In this document: piece by piece, positions 44,720-64,000 of the stretch
Layout of the letters: every line of letters begins with the position of its first letter
Numbering within the stretch: the stretch's first letter is position 1
Assembly (NCBI RefSeq): GCF_000002235.5
Contig: NW_022145609.1
Span: 36,096,619-36,160,618, forward strand
Direction: 5' to 3'
Length of the DNA stretch: 64,000 nt
DNA from: Strongylocentrotus purpuratus
Lineage: Eukaryota > Echinodermata > Echinoidea > Camarodonta > Strongylocentrotidae
The notes under the pieces: model-generated
What the model saw: only the letters and a program-made list of their open reading frames with translations
Told to the model about the DNA's origin: nothing
The model's database searches: none
Program-made: the position numbers and the translations under genes

Positions 44720-45795
44720 AACTTTGATGCGATAGTGCCCTTTGGTAAGCCATTCATCGTCATTACCAGGTCCCTCGAAGACGAATTAAACCGTCGGTTG
44801 CTTACTTACAAGCAAACAAATGGTTATTTAGTAGCAGTCAGATAAAACAAAAACTACAACAAAAAAACCCAAAGATATCGGTATAAATTGTTAGGCCCGT
44901 ATTCTATCGAATCGAATTGAATTTAATCTAATTTAATATCTTTCTACATCTCCATTTTAAAAACATGTATAAAGCACTACAAACTATACAAAGAAACAAA
45001 TAAGTAAAGATTAATGTAAATGTAGTAGAATCATAAAAAGTTTGGTACATCTTGCAAACATTATTGAAACATGAAAAACAAAATATACAACATAACTAAA
45101 GGAAAAAATACACTAGTGAAAACAAATGAACACAGAGAATTTAAAATGTAATCACCATATTCAAACTTCGTTACAAGAATTTACTTTTTCATTCATCAAA
45201 GACATTTAACAATAACAATTTTGTATTGTATATTATTTCGTAAAAGGTTTCCCTAGCATGTATTTCAAACCCGACTCTGGGTTCAGACGTTTGTTCAAAA
45301 TTACGTTGAACAGATGCAGCTTCAAAGAATGCAAGATGCCAGACTTCCCCTTGCCAAGCAATATATATATCTACATCAGTCCACCATTACTACAATAATT
45401 CTCAGTTGGTGCGTGTGACTTTGAGTCTTGAAAACTTTGTTCTCCTTGGCAACTATTTACAGTATTAATCTAACTACCCTAAATTCGAATAATGACACAT
45501 AAGAGTACGACCATGAATCAATCTTGAGTAAAAATGAATAGTAATTATGTTATTCGACCGATGTTCTTCATCGTATGGCACTCGCTGAAACTAAATATAT
45601 TGAAGTGCACTTATCAAATTGTACAATAGTAAGAAACATGAATTATATTAATTCGTCAAAACGTCACCTCATCAAAAAAATATGTATAAAAAGATGCACA
45701 TACAATTTTCCCCTGCATTTTTTTAATTGACAGCAAAGGCCATTTTCCGTACTCAAAACTTAAAAGGTCCACAGATTCTATACGTGAAGTAAAGT
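44720..45795. other. Intergenic stretch between duplicates
   Basis: AT-rich; no recognised gene or element. Confidence 0.45.
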
Positions 45796-48310
45796 CAGCT
45801 TTTGGAGAATGGTTAGGAACTAATTGATTTTGGTAACAAGCACATCACATACAAATGCTGGATGTTGAAGTGTACTTTGATGCAGTTTAACACCTAATTT
45901 GTGAACACGCCTTTTTTCCCCTTGATTATGCAAAATCAGAGAGTGCACGTTCACACACACGAGCCGTAGATCTTGACAATACTCAAGATGCCATCCGATT
46001 GAATGAACCTTGAGCATTAATCAACATACAAAGACAATTTCATGTGAGACCCGGACGCCTTATCCAAAGTGTTCACTTTGTATGATGATAATGTGTAAGA
46101 AATTGCTTTAAACAGTTGCCTCCATGGCTAATGAAAACTTTATTTAAAAAACATGTACCATACATCTCTCTTCCCTACTCATTTGTTTAGACATTATTCA
46201 AAATATTATATACAGAATTTGAAGCTTAGGCAGACTGTATTCATATTTGAAATCTATCGGCCACGTAGAAAAAGGTATCTGATGCAACATGATTGATAAG
46301 TCTTTTACAATGGAACCATGTTATGAAAATAGTTACATTTAAATTGTGCATCATGAACGAAAACATGATCGTGTTAGACAATGGTGTTAACCAATGCTAT
46401 GTCATCTCCTTATTTAGAAACATGTATATTCCTTTAAAGAAGATATTCGTTGATTTTTAAAAACTAACTTTATTTATATTATTGCAAAGTTGAATCTTTG
46501 ATTCGACAAGGTTATCAAAATTTACAGTTGGAAACATTTTAAGTAATGATTATTATTAAATTACAAAACGCTTAAATACAGCCACGGCATAGCACCTGAA
46601 GTACTCTCCGAACGCTGCTGAGATGTGTGAAATCACAGTATGGACATTATTTGCACAAGCAGACGATGTCCCATGACATCTCACACATTTTCAGTGCCTG
46701 TTTTTTCATTTTCTCTCGAGTTATTTCTATTACTTCACTACCGCCAGGCTAAATGTTTAATCTATTGCCTCACTCTAAACCCCGCGCATTGGTTGATTTG
46801 AAAACAAATGCAGCGATACAAAAATAAAGGAATCTGTCGCTTATAGACAAAATAAGACGCCATTGTATATTCAGCTGCACACACCGCGGTATGTTCGACG
46901 TTTCAAGAGGGAACAAATGCCGCCCTTAATATCATTCCGTGGGGGGGGGGGGGGGTTCAATTTGAAATTCTGGTTTCTTTGATTGTTCATTAACCCCTAT
47001 CCTGTGTATTTACAAACAAAAGATTTAGTTATCATAATCGGTTTCATATCCCCTTTTGAATGGTTTAAAATGCCATCACATTTATATACACTAAACTCAT
47101 TATAATTTGAGAAATAATAGCTTTGCAATTATGTTCTTCTTTATGGGATGTCGTCTGCTTGGGCAGTATTGGTCCATTATGTGACGCCATTAAAATCGTT
47201 ATTTTTCTGCGAATCTCTCGTATATCCCAGACGCTATGGAGGTGCTTGTATTTGTATTTTTATAAATCACCCGAGAGATGTAGTTGACCTAAAACTTGTA
47301 CGATTGCCCTCTGTTAGCTTACCAGTTTCTAGTTATACATTACTTGACATATTTTTTATTTTTCTTTGAATTTCCACTTTAAAGGTAATATGTCCCTTTT
47401 GCAGTCAACCTCAAATTCTGTAGAACTTTGCAGGAATTATGAATATGTCATGTATGTCCTATCTTTGAAATTTAAACGTTAGCAGTGTCCTAATATTCAA
47501 ATTATGCAAGGAAACCTGTTTACTTGCTAGACTTCACTGTCAGACACTATTGAGTGACTGACTGGCTTTTTTCTTCTTTTGGTAATAACATACATAAACT
47601 GAGCTGTAAAGGATACATGTACATGAGCATTTGTCTACATCAATAACCCACTTCTTGTGATGGCCAAAATTAAACTGATTAAATTTTTGCGCAGCATAAA
47701 ACGTATAAACATTCGGTACAATGGTCTGAAAATGAATACTATTACTTATTGGCTCTATAGCTTCTAAGTCGATTTGGCAACTAATAGTCGTTATTTTCCC
47801 ACTTGAAGACATTTTCAAGCCCTACCTTTTTTAGGGAAGTTCTAAATGAGTATTATCTTTCAAATGTTGTGGAATTTAATCTTTTCATTTTTTGGGCCTG
47901 CAAATGGGACATAGTACCTTTAAGCACTGAATTAAAAAAAACATTCGGGATGGGTTACATGTGTATATTATTATTTAAAGGGCATTGCCTTTGCATGTGA
48001 ACGAAATACGCTCTCTATCAGTCTGTCATTCTGTCTGTTTCTCTGTCTGTCTCATTCCTTCTCTTTCAACCCACTTTCTCTCTCCCTCTCTCCCTCTACT
48101 TTTCTCCCACTCCAAGATGGAAAGATCATTTTTTTTTCAAAATATTTTTTGTTAACAATATGTGCTTATATCAGAAGAAAGGGAGTTGCGACGTTTTGTA
48201 TTGTATGGCCGCACTCGCGTAGCCCAGATACATTAAGTGCATTGAAAAACGCTTTTTATCTGTCTGTCTCGCTCTTTCTGTCTCTCTCCCACCTGTCCCT
48301 CCCCGAAAAC
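45796..48310. repeat. Segmental duplicate, copy 2
   Basis: 45800-46435 and 47926-48310 match copy 1. Between them about 1.49 kb (46436-47925) interrupts the homology between ATTCCTTTAA and GCACTGAA, consistent with insertion at a TTAA site; its right part is the MITE at 47383-47919. Confidence 0.75.
47383..47919. mobile_element. TTAA-flanked MITE, AGRTACTATGT ends, copy 2
   Basis: TTAA at 47379-47382 and 47920-47923. Shares TCAAATTCTGTAGAACTTTG, GCAGTGTCCTA and TGTCAGACACTATTGAGTGA with copy 1. Confidence 0.8.
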
Positions 48311-48500
48311 AAATAAGGAGAGGATTGGAGTGAACAAATTCTTGATTGTCTTTTAAAAAAAAACCTGTGTTATTCAACCTGAAAGTTATTGGTCATTAAA
48401 CGTATATATGTAGTGAGTGTGCATAATGGAGCATTAGCTTTCGCTTTGTGCAAGCAGTCAAATTTTCCTAAAAGAAAGCTTTGAATAATAGACCAGCCAT

Positions 48501-56525
<8,025 letters not shown>

Positions 56526-56812
56526 CTGTAAGTTGAGGCAGAACAACAGATTAAACTATAGTACAACACTAACCAAAGTGGTAAAAAGCAAAAGAACGTC
56601 TTATAATCTCAATTATCTTTGTTTACTTCATAATAAATCCTTGACATATCCTTTCAGGAAATTAATAATTAGCTAAAATAAATGCGCAATAAACTGTAAG
56701 GCTTGACGTTGAAGATTATACAACAGACTAAAATGATTTCCAAAGCATTTCATCAATGTCATAAAAGACGAAAGAATTAAACTTTCAGAAATTAGCACGA
56801 TCATTGAGTAAC

Positions 56813-56838
56813 TTGTTGAGCAAGTACTATCTTGGTAG
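56813..56838 (-). pseudogene. Relic of an EGF exon (internally deleted)
   Basis: Minus strand AAATTACAG acceptor, then only 26 nt (CTACCAAGATAGTACTTGCTC-like, the end of the cbEGF exon) before a GTTACT donor-like end. Compared with the exon at 56412-56525, most codons are missing and the length is not a multiple of three. Confidence 0.5.
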
Positions 56839-57293
56839 CTGTAATTTAAAGCAGGATAACAGACTTGACGAAAACCGAAAAGTTAAAAAGGGGGAAACAG
56901 ATAAGTATTGCCAAAACTAAATGGTTTCCAGGTAAGCACTTATTCATTTGAAGTAATTGTTCTAATCAGGGGTTCTAGTACACGGGTGCAAATCCAATCT
57001 GTTAGAAGCCACCTCGTTCGTGGGTGGAAATCAATGGTCACTTTATTGCAATCCACTATCCAAAGATTAAATCAAATCACGCTTCCTTAGAGTAGATTTC
57101 TCTAAACCTGTGTAATTTGATGTGTATTCAACGCCATCGAAATGAGTTCTAATATGTTTTTTAAGGCATAATGATGTTTTTTTTAATCTCTGAAAATGTA
57201 TTATTTGCTTGTTCTGAAATTGTGTATGCTTTAATCAGCGCCAAGTTCAATTGTTTGTTAATACAATTAGCTACAACAAATGTGTATTTCATT

Positions 57294-57470
57294 AGGTGAT
57301 ACGTACGTAGACGTATCACCTTTTGATTTCGTCAAGATTTTTATTATTTATTTATTATTATTTTTTTATTAGGTGATACGTAACGAAGTCTACGTATCAC
57401 CTATTGATTTCGTCAAGATTTTCTTTTTTATTTATTTTTTCAGGTGGGCTGTATAACGTACAGACCACCT
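57294..57470. repeat. Three palindromic AGGTG...CACCT units at the start of the array
   Basis: AGGTGATACGTA and its complement around a 6-8-nt loop at 57294 and 57371, then AGGTGGGCTGTA/TACAGACCACCT at 57442. Each is followed by ATTTCGTCAAGATTT or ATTTCGTTAGAATT. Confidence 0.88.
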
Positions 57471-58688
57471 TATAATTTCGTTAGAATTGCCTTTATTTAT
57501 ATATTTTTCTTATTTCTAACCACTTTTTTGTGAACAAGATAACTTGGAAATGGCTCAATCAAATGCCTAGAAATTTGGCACACATATGTATAGACATATG
57601 TACAAAGCACAATAACGTTTTCAACATTGACCTTCACTGATGACGTCATCTAGGCGCCATTTTGTAAAATTTTACGAAAATCAACTAATGACCATATCTT
57701 CATAACCAAAGGTTATTTCATATTCATATTTATCATGATTAAGGTCAATATCCGTCCGGTCAATTGCAGGTCAAAAAACGCGCGCGTGCGCGTACCTCCG
57801 CGCGTCAATACGCGCGCAAAATATTAAAATGCTCAAAATCGTCTCAAAATCATTTTGCATACGTTTTAGGCCATTCTAAGCATTTTATAAAAAATCGCGC
57901 ACACGCGCATGCGCGCGCGTTTTCGCGCGTAAAACTATTACACAACATAGAATCGCAATTTTTTTCTTTCATAATATTCCACATATTTTTACAAACAATT
58001 TAATACCATGTTTGTCTCTTTATGACTATTAATAACGGAATGATTGACCTTTTAACATAAATTTCTGTGCGTGCGAGCTCTTGTATTACATAGAATATAT
58101 GGACAAAAACATGCCTACACAAAATCCATTGTAGCTCTTTAGGATGCAAAGTCACCCTAATTCTTTTTTCAAATTGTGATAGAATATAAATTGGAGATAT
58201 GATTTCATGTCTTATTTTACCCTCAATTAACTCATGACGTCATCATAATGGCCTCCGAACTCAAAATTTCAATTTGCATATTATGTTGTCATCGTATTTT
58301 TGGAAAATTGATAGTATCTCTCTTAATATTGATCAATTTTCTTCCAAAATTGTATATGTTTTAGCTGAGACAATGTTCTACAAATGCACTGTTCACAATT
58401 TTTAATTTTGACAAAAGCATCATGGCGTAATTTTGCGATTAAAGGAGGAATGTCAATTTTTCACATTTTGCGTGTATTCTCTATGGGACATGAGTTTTTC
58501 TCAGAACTGGATTCTACATTTCCGTCTTTTGCGAGCAATATCTCCGTCGTTTTAGCTTCGTTTACGCTGAACTTTGAGTATGTTGTAGCTGAGACAATTA
58601 GCTATCTCAAATGTGCCATTCATTTTGGCTAAAGTTTTAGTTGGACCAGCCCACCTATACTTGTTCCAAACAAGTATTACAAATCTAG
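57442..58688. mobile_element. Diverged array unit with AGGTGGGCT/AGCCCACCT ends
   Basis: AGGTGGGCT (57442) and AGCCCACCT (58648-58656) are terminal inverted repeats. Immediately after, ATACTTGTT-CCA-AACAAGTAT forms a hairpin (58657-58677), followed seven bases later by CTAG (58685-58688) and T. A hairpin a few bases from CTAG/T is the hallmark of Helitron 3' ends, but no Rep/helicase is present. The interior has CGCGCG-rich patches and TGACGTCA octamers like the other units. Confidence 0.5.
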
Positions 58689-59951
58689 TTTATTTTATTA
58701 TTCTTCCTCGATTTTGTTCGCAGGATATCTCAGGACTGAATCGAGCCATTGTCATGAAACTTTCAATGATGATAGATCTTAGTCTAACTTAGAACTGCGT
58801 GACTTTTTAAAGACTCAAAGTCATCGTGACGTCATCCAGGCGCCATTTTGTAAAAATCAACTTATGATCATATCTTCATAACGGAAAGTAATTTTACATT
58901 CATATTTATCAAGATTAAGATCAATATCCGTCGGGTCAATATGAGGTCAATAAATGCGCGCAAAAATGCGCGTACGCGTAGGCGCGCGCGTTAATGCGCG
59001 CGTAAAATTTTTAATTGCTCAAAATCGTCTTAAATTTTTTTTGCATACGTTTCAGGCAATTATAAGCATTTCATAAAAAATCACGCAAAACACGCATTTT
59101 TGCACGTTTTCGTTCGTCACGGCCGAACGAAAAATAATTTCTCCGCAAAAGCTTTTGACCGAATATTCCTCATATTTTTCCGGAAAATTTGATACCATGT
59201 TAAGCTCTTTATCACTATTAAAAACGGAATGAGCGTCCGTTCAAGGTAACCGTCCGTACGCGCGATTTTTGTAATACATTGCATATATGGGCAAAAACAT
59301 GCCTATAAAAAGTCCATTGGGATGAATAGGGATTGCCAATTTTTTTCTTCATATTTAGATAGAGTATGAGTCGGAGGTATGATTTCATATCTCATTTGGC
59401 CATTAAGTACATCTTAACGTCTTCATAATGGCCTTGGAAGTCAAAAATACAAAATTGCATATTATGACGTCATTGTATTTATGGAAAATGGAGTGTATTT
59501 CTCTCAATATTCATCGATTCTCTTTGAAATGTCGATATGTTGTAGATAAGGCAATTCTCTACAAGATCACTTTTCACTAAGTTTCATTTTAATGAGGTCA
59601 TCATAGTACAAAATTCAATTAAAGGCCACATGTCAGAATTTTCGTCATTTGCGTGTTATGTCTATGGAAGGTGAATTTCGTTCACATCATGAATCTACAT
59701 GGCATTCATCTATGAGCACTATCTATCTTATGTGTGCTCTGTTTTCTCCCAAATTGGGGTATGTTATAGCTGAGACCATGGGCTATAAAAACGGTGTACT
59801 TTGTTTTTTAATCAGATGTTGAGATCATGTCGAAATTTTCAATCAAAAGTTGAAATTTCAAATTTTGAAGAAAGCATCATTAGGTGATACGTAACGAAGT
59901 CTACGTATCACCTATTGATTTCGTCAAGATTTTCTTTTTTATTTTTTTTTT
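58689..59951. repeat. Array unit, diverged
   Basis: Recognisable relative of the 1257-bp unit, with the same order of landmarks (CAGGATATCTCAGGACTGAA, GACGTCATCCAGGCGCC, ATGCGCGCAAAAATGCGCG, TTCGTTCGTCACGGCCGAAC). It ends in two palindromes (59882 and 59952). Confidence 0.85.
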
Positions 59952-62900
59952 AGGTGATACGTACGAAGTCTACGTATCACCTATTGATTTCGTCAAGATT
60001 TTTATTTCTTTATTATTTATTATTCTTCCGCGAATTTGTTCGCAGGATATCTCAAGAATGAATAAAGCCATAATTATGAATCTTGCCATGATGATAGATA
60101 TTACCCTAACTTAGAACTGCGTGACTTTTCAAAGACTCAAAGTTATCGTGACGTCATCCAGACGCCATTTTGTGAAAATCAACTTATGATCATATCTTCA
60201 TAACGGAAAGTAATTTTACATTCATATTTATCAAGATCAAGATCAATGTCCGTCGGGTCAATTTGAGGTCAATAAATGCGCGCAAAAATGCGCGTACGCG
60301 TAGGCGCGCGCGTTAATGCGCGTTAATGCGCGCGTAAAATTTTAAATTGCTCAAAATCGTCTTAATTTTTTTTTGCATACGTTTCAGGCCATTATAAGCA
60401 TTTCATAAAAAATCACGCAAAACACGCATTTTTGCACGTTTTCGTTCGTCACGGCCGAACGAACAATAATTTCTCCGCAAAAGCTTTTGACCGAATATTC
60501 CTCATATTTTTCCGGAAAATTTGATACCATGTTTAGCTCTTTATCACTATTAAAAACGGAATGAGCGTCCGTTCAAGATAACCGTCCGTACGCGCAATTT
60601 TTGTAATACATTGCATATATGGGCAAAAACAGGCCTATAAAAAGTCCATTGGGATGAATAAGGACTGCCAATTTGTTTTTCTTATTTAGATAGAGTATGA
60701 GTCGGAGGTATGATTTCATATCTCATTTGGCCATTAAGTACATCTTGACGTCATCATAATGGCCTTGGAAGTCAAAATACAAAAATGCATATTATGACGT
60801 CATTATATTTATGGAAAATGTAGTGTATTTCTCTCAATATTCATCGATTTTCTTTGAAATGTCGATATGTTGTAGATAAGGCAATTCTCTACAAGATCAC
60901 TTTTCACTAAGTTTCATTTTAATGAGGTCATCATAGTACAAAATTCAATTAAAGGCCACATGTCAACATTTTCTTAATTTGCGTGTTATGTCTATGGAGG
61001 GTGAATTTCGTTCACACTATTAATCTACATGACATCCATCTTTCAGCACTATCTTGCTCATTTGTGCTTTGTTTTCTCCCAAATTTGGGTATGTTATAGC
61101 TGAGACCATGGGCTATGAAAACGGTGTACTTTGTTTTTCAATCAGATGTTGGGATCATATCGAAATTTTCAATCGAAAGTTGAAATTGCAAATTTTGAAG
61201 GAATCATTAGGTGATACGTACGAAGTCTACGTATCACCTATTGATTTCGTCAAGATTTTTATTTCTTTATTATTTATTATTCTTCCGCGAATTTGTTCGC
61301 AGGATATCTCAAGAATGAATAAAGCCATAATTATGAATCTTGCCATGATGATAGATATTACCCTAACTTAGAACTGCGTGACTTTTCAAAGACTCAAAGT
61401 TATCGTGACGTCATCCAGACGCCATTTTGTGAAAATCAACTTATGATCATATCTTCATAACAGAAAGTAATTTTACATTCATATTTATCAAGATCAAGAT
61501 CAATGTCCGTCGGGTCAATTTGAGGTCAATAAATGCGCGCAAAAATGCGCGTACGCGTAGGCGCGCGCGTTAATGCGCGTTAATGCGCGCGTAAAATTTT
61601 AAATTGCTCAAAATCGTCTTAATTTTTTTTTGCATACGTTTCAGGCCATTATAAGCATTTCATAAAAAATCACGCAAAACACGCATTTTTGCACGTTTTC
61701 GTTCGTCACGGCCGAACGAACAATAATTTCTCCGCAAAAGCTTTTGACCGAATATTCCTCATATTTTTCCGGAAAATTTGATACCATGTTTAGCTCTTTA
61801 TCACTATTAAAAACGGAATGAGCGTCCGTTCAAGATAACCGTCCGTACGCGCAATTTTTGTAATACATTGCATATATGGGCAAAAACAGGCCTATAAAAA
61901 GTCCATTGGGATGAATAAGGACTGCCAATTTGTTTTTCTTATTTAGATAGAGTATGAGTCGGAGGTATGATTTCATATCTCATTTGGCCATTAAGTACAT
62001 CTTGACGTCATCATAATGGCCTTGGAAGTCAAAATACAAAAATGCATATTATGACGTCATTATATTTATGGAAAATGTAGTGTATTTCTCTCAATATTCA
62101 TCGATTTTCTTTGAAATGTCGATATGTTGTAGATAAGGCAATTCTCTACAAGATCACTTTTCACTAAGTTTCATTTTAATGAGGTCATCATAGTACAAAA
62201 TTCAATTAAAGGCCACATGTCAACATTTTCTTAATTTGCGTGTTATGTCTATGGAGGGTGAATTTCGTTCACACTATTAATCTACATGACATCCATCTTT
62301 CAGCACTATCTTGCTCATTTGTGCTTTGTTTTCTCCCAAATTTGGGTATGTTATAGCTGAGACCATGGGCTATGAAAACGGTGTACTTTGTTTTTCAATC
62401 AGATGTTGGGATCATATCGAAATTTTCAATCGAAAGTTGAAATTGCAAATTTTGAAGGAATCATTAGGTGATACGTACGAAGTCTACGTATCACCTATTG
62501 ATTTCGTCAAGATTTTTATTTCTTTATTATTTATTATTCTTCCGCGAATTTGTTCGCAGGATATCTCAAGAATGAATAAAGCCATAATTATGAATCTTGC
62601 CATGATGATAGATATTACCCTAACTTAGAACTGCGTGACTTTTCAAAGACTCAAAGTTATCGTGACGTCATCCAGACGCCATTTTGTGAAAATCAACTTA
62701 TGATCATATCTTCATAACAGAAAGTAATTTTACATTCATATTTATCAAGATCAAGATCAATGTCCGTCGGGTCAATTTGAGGTCAATAAATGCGCGCAAA
62801 AATGCGCGTACGCGTAGGCGCGCGCGTTAATGCGCGTTAATGCGCGCGTAAAATTTTAAATTGCTCAAAATCGTCTTAATTTTTTTTTGCATACGTTTCA

Positions 62901-64000
62901 GGCCATTATAAGCATTTCATAAAAAATCACGCAAAACACGCATTTTTGCACGTTTTCGTTCGTCACGGCCGAACGAACAATAATTTCTCCGCAAAAGCTT
63001 TTGACCGAATATTCCTCATATTTTTCCGGAAAATTTGATACCATGTTTAGCTCTTTATCACTATTAAAAACGGAATGAGCGTCCGTTCAAGATAACCGTC
63101 CGTACGCGCAATTTTTGTAATACATTGCATATATGGGCAAAAACAGGCCTATAAAAAGTCCATTGGGATGAATAAGGACTGCCAATTTGTTTTTCTTATT
63201 TAGATAGAGTATGAGTCGGAGGTATGATTTCATATCTCATTTGGCCATTAAGTACATCTTGACGTCATCATAATGGCCTTGGAAGTCAAAATACAAAAAT
63301 GCATATTATGACGTCATTATATTTATGGAAAATGTAGTGTATTTCTCTCAATATTCATCGATTTTCTTTGAAATGTCGATATGTTGTAGATAAGGCAATT
63401 CTCTACAAGATCACTTTTCACTAAGTTTCATTTTAATGAGGTCATCATAGTACAAAATTCAATTAAAGGCCACATGTCAACATTTTCTTAATTTGCGTGT
63501 TATGTCTATGGAGGGTGAATTTCGTTCACACTATTAATCTACATGACATCCATCTTTCAGCACTATCTTGCTCATTTGTGCTTTGTTTTCTCCCAAATTT
63601 GGGTATGTTATAGCTGAGACCATGGGCTATGAAAACGGTGTACTTTGTTTTTCAATCAGATGTTGGGATCATATCGAAATTTTCAATCGAAAGTTGAAAT
63701 TGCAAATTTTGAAGGAATCATTAGGTGATACGTACGAAGTCTACGTATCACCTATTGATTTCGTCAAGATTTTTATTTCTTTATTATTTATTATTCTTCC
63801 GCGAATTTGTTCGCAGGATATCTCAAGAATGAATAAAGCCATAATTATGAATCTTGCCATGATGATAGATATTACCCTAACTTAGAACTGCGTGACTTTT
63901 CAAAGACTCAAAGTTATCGTGACGTCAATTCTCTACAAGATCACTTTTCACTAAGTTTCATTTTAATGAGGTCATCATAGTACAAAATTCAATTAAAGGC
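59952..64000. repeat. Tandem array, exact 1257-bp period
   Basis: The palindrome AGGTGATACGTA-CGAAGTC-TACGTATCACCT starts at 59952, 61209, 62466 and 63723, all 1257 apart. Units at 61209 and 62466 look identical over long stretches; the unit at 59952 differs at a few sites (for example ATAACGG versus ATAACAG). Each unit holds three TGACGTCA octamers and a CG-rich patch. The last unit is interrupted at about 63917. A 105-codon open stretch in each unit is a by-product of repetition. Confidence 0.95.

Larger units (their letters stand above)
41620..44720. repeat. Segmental duplicate, copy 1
   Basis: The stretch with GGAGAATGGTTAGGAGCTAA and CACATACAAATGCTG (41631) through ACCTCCTTATTTGGAAAC (42430), plus the (TCTG/TC)n-C-run block (43815-44157), match 45800-46440 and 47998-48310. 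In copy 1 the two parts are separated by a large foldback (42400-43615). Confidence 0.75.

Noticed and set aside
61054..63885. Three identical 105-codon open frames at 1257-bp spacing
   Set aside because: They lie wholly within the tandem repeat, cross the palindrome at the unit border, are not open in the diverged units and show no domain.

Overview
The window looks like nuclear DNA of a marine invertebrate deuterostome, most likely an echinoderm such as a sea urchin. It is AT-rich, has short exons bounded by GT/AG sites and kilobase introns, and carries many microsatellites, homopolymer G/C runs and transposon fragments. The species call is inference from EGF-domain style and repeat content. 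No bacterial gene organisation, rRNA, functional tRNA or CRISPR array was found.

Three spliced genes can be reconstructed, all on the minus strand. (1) A receptor-like gene starts at 24701 with a signal-peptide exon and runs left. Four exons (22523-22266, 8175-8010, 6964-6825, 6055-5795) encode six YWTD-type blades, one complete LDL-receptor-class beta-propeller. Two EGF exons follow (2358-2233, 183-70), and the gene leaves the window at its left edge. All splice phases agree. (2) The 3' end of a second receptor-like gene lies at 56525-48501: two calcium-binding-type EGF exons, a divergent EGF exon, a sushi/CCP-like exon, a transmembrane exon and a cytoplasmic-tail exon with PPAY, YEEI and YLEI motifs. 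The EGF exon at 56412-56525 and its flanking introns closely match the exon at 70-183, so the two genes are probably tandem head-to-tail paralogs sharing a plan of signal peptide, propeller, EGFs, CCP, transmembrane segment and signalling tail. (3) A gene nested in intron 2 of the first one, on the same strand, spans 19563 to 13644. It has a short first exon, four tandem intact copies of a 150-nt phase 1-1 exon within 655-bp repeats, a truncated fifth copy, and a Cys/Trp-rich last exon that seems frameshifted near its end.

The rest is mostly repeats. From left to right: a satellite-bearing transposon relic (1.9-2.1 kb), a retroelement relic (2.5-2.95 kb), a GC-rich element with perfect 20-bp TIRs and a nested element (4.17-5.4 kb), inverted copies of a GC-rich element (8.26-9.91 and 20.4-21.6 kb) bracketing clusters of a short inverted motif (10.36-10.86 and 19.84-20.19 kb), a 31-32-bp minisatellite (14.73-15.13 kb), a CTAG-dense tract (17.89-19.17 kb), a 2.55-2.59-kb tandem duplication (26.94-32.09 kb), a CR1-like LINE (35.06-36.17 kb), three tRNA-derived SINE copies, four TTAA-flanked foldback MITEs, a GTGCTA-rich element (38.88-40.57 kb), diverged segmental duplicates with a large foldback (41.6-48.3 kb), a 108-bp satellite (52.48-54.08 kb), and a tandem array with exact 1257-bp spacing from 59952 to the right edge, preceded by diverged units from 57.3 kb.

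The region between 24.7 and 48.5 kb is mostly intergenic. A possible divergent promoter at 37.75-38.05 kb is the only gene-like signal I see there.
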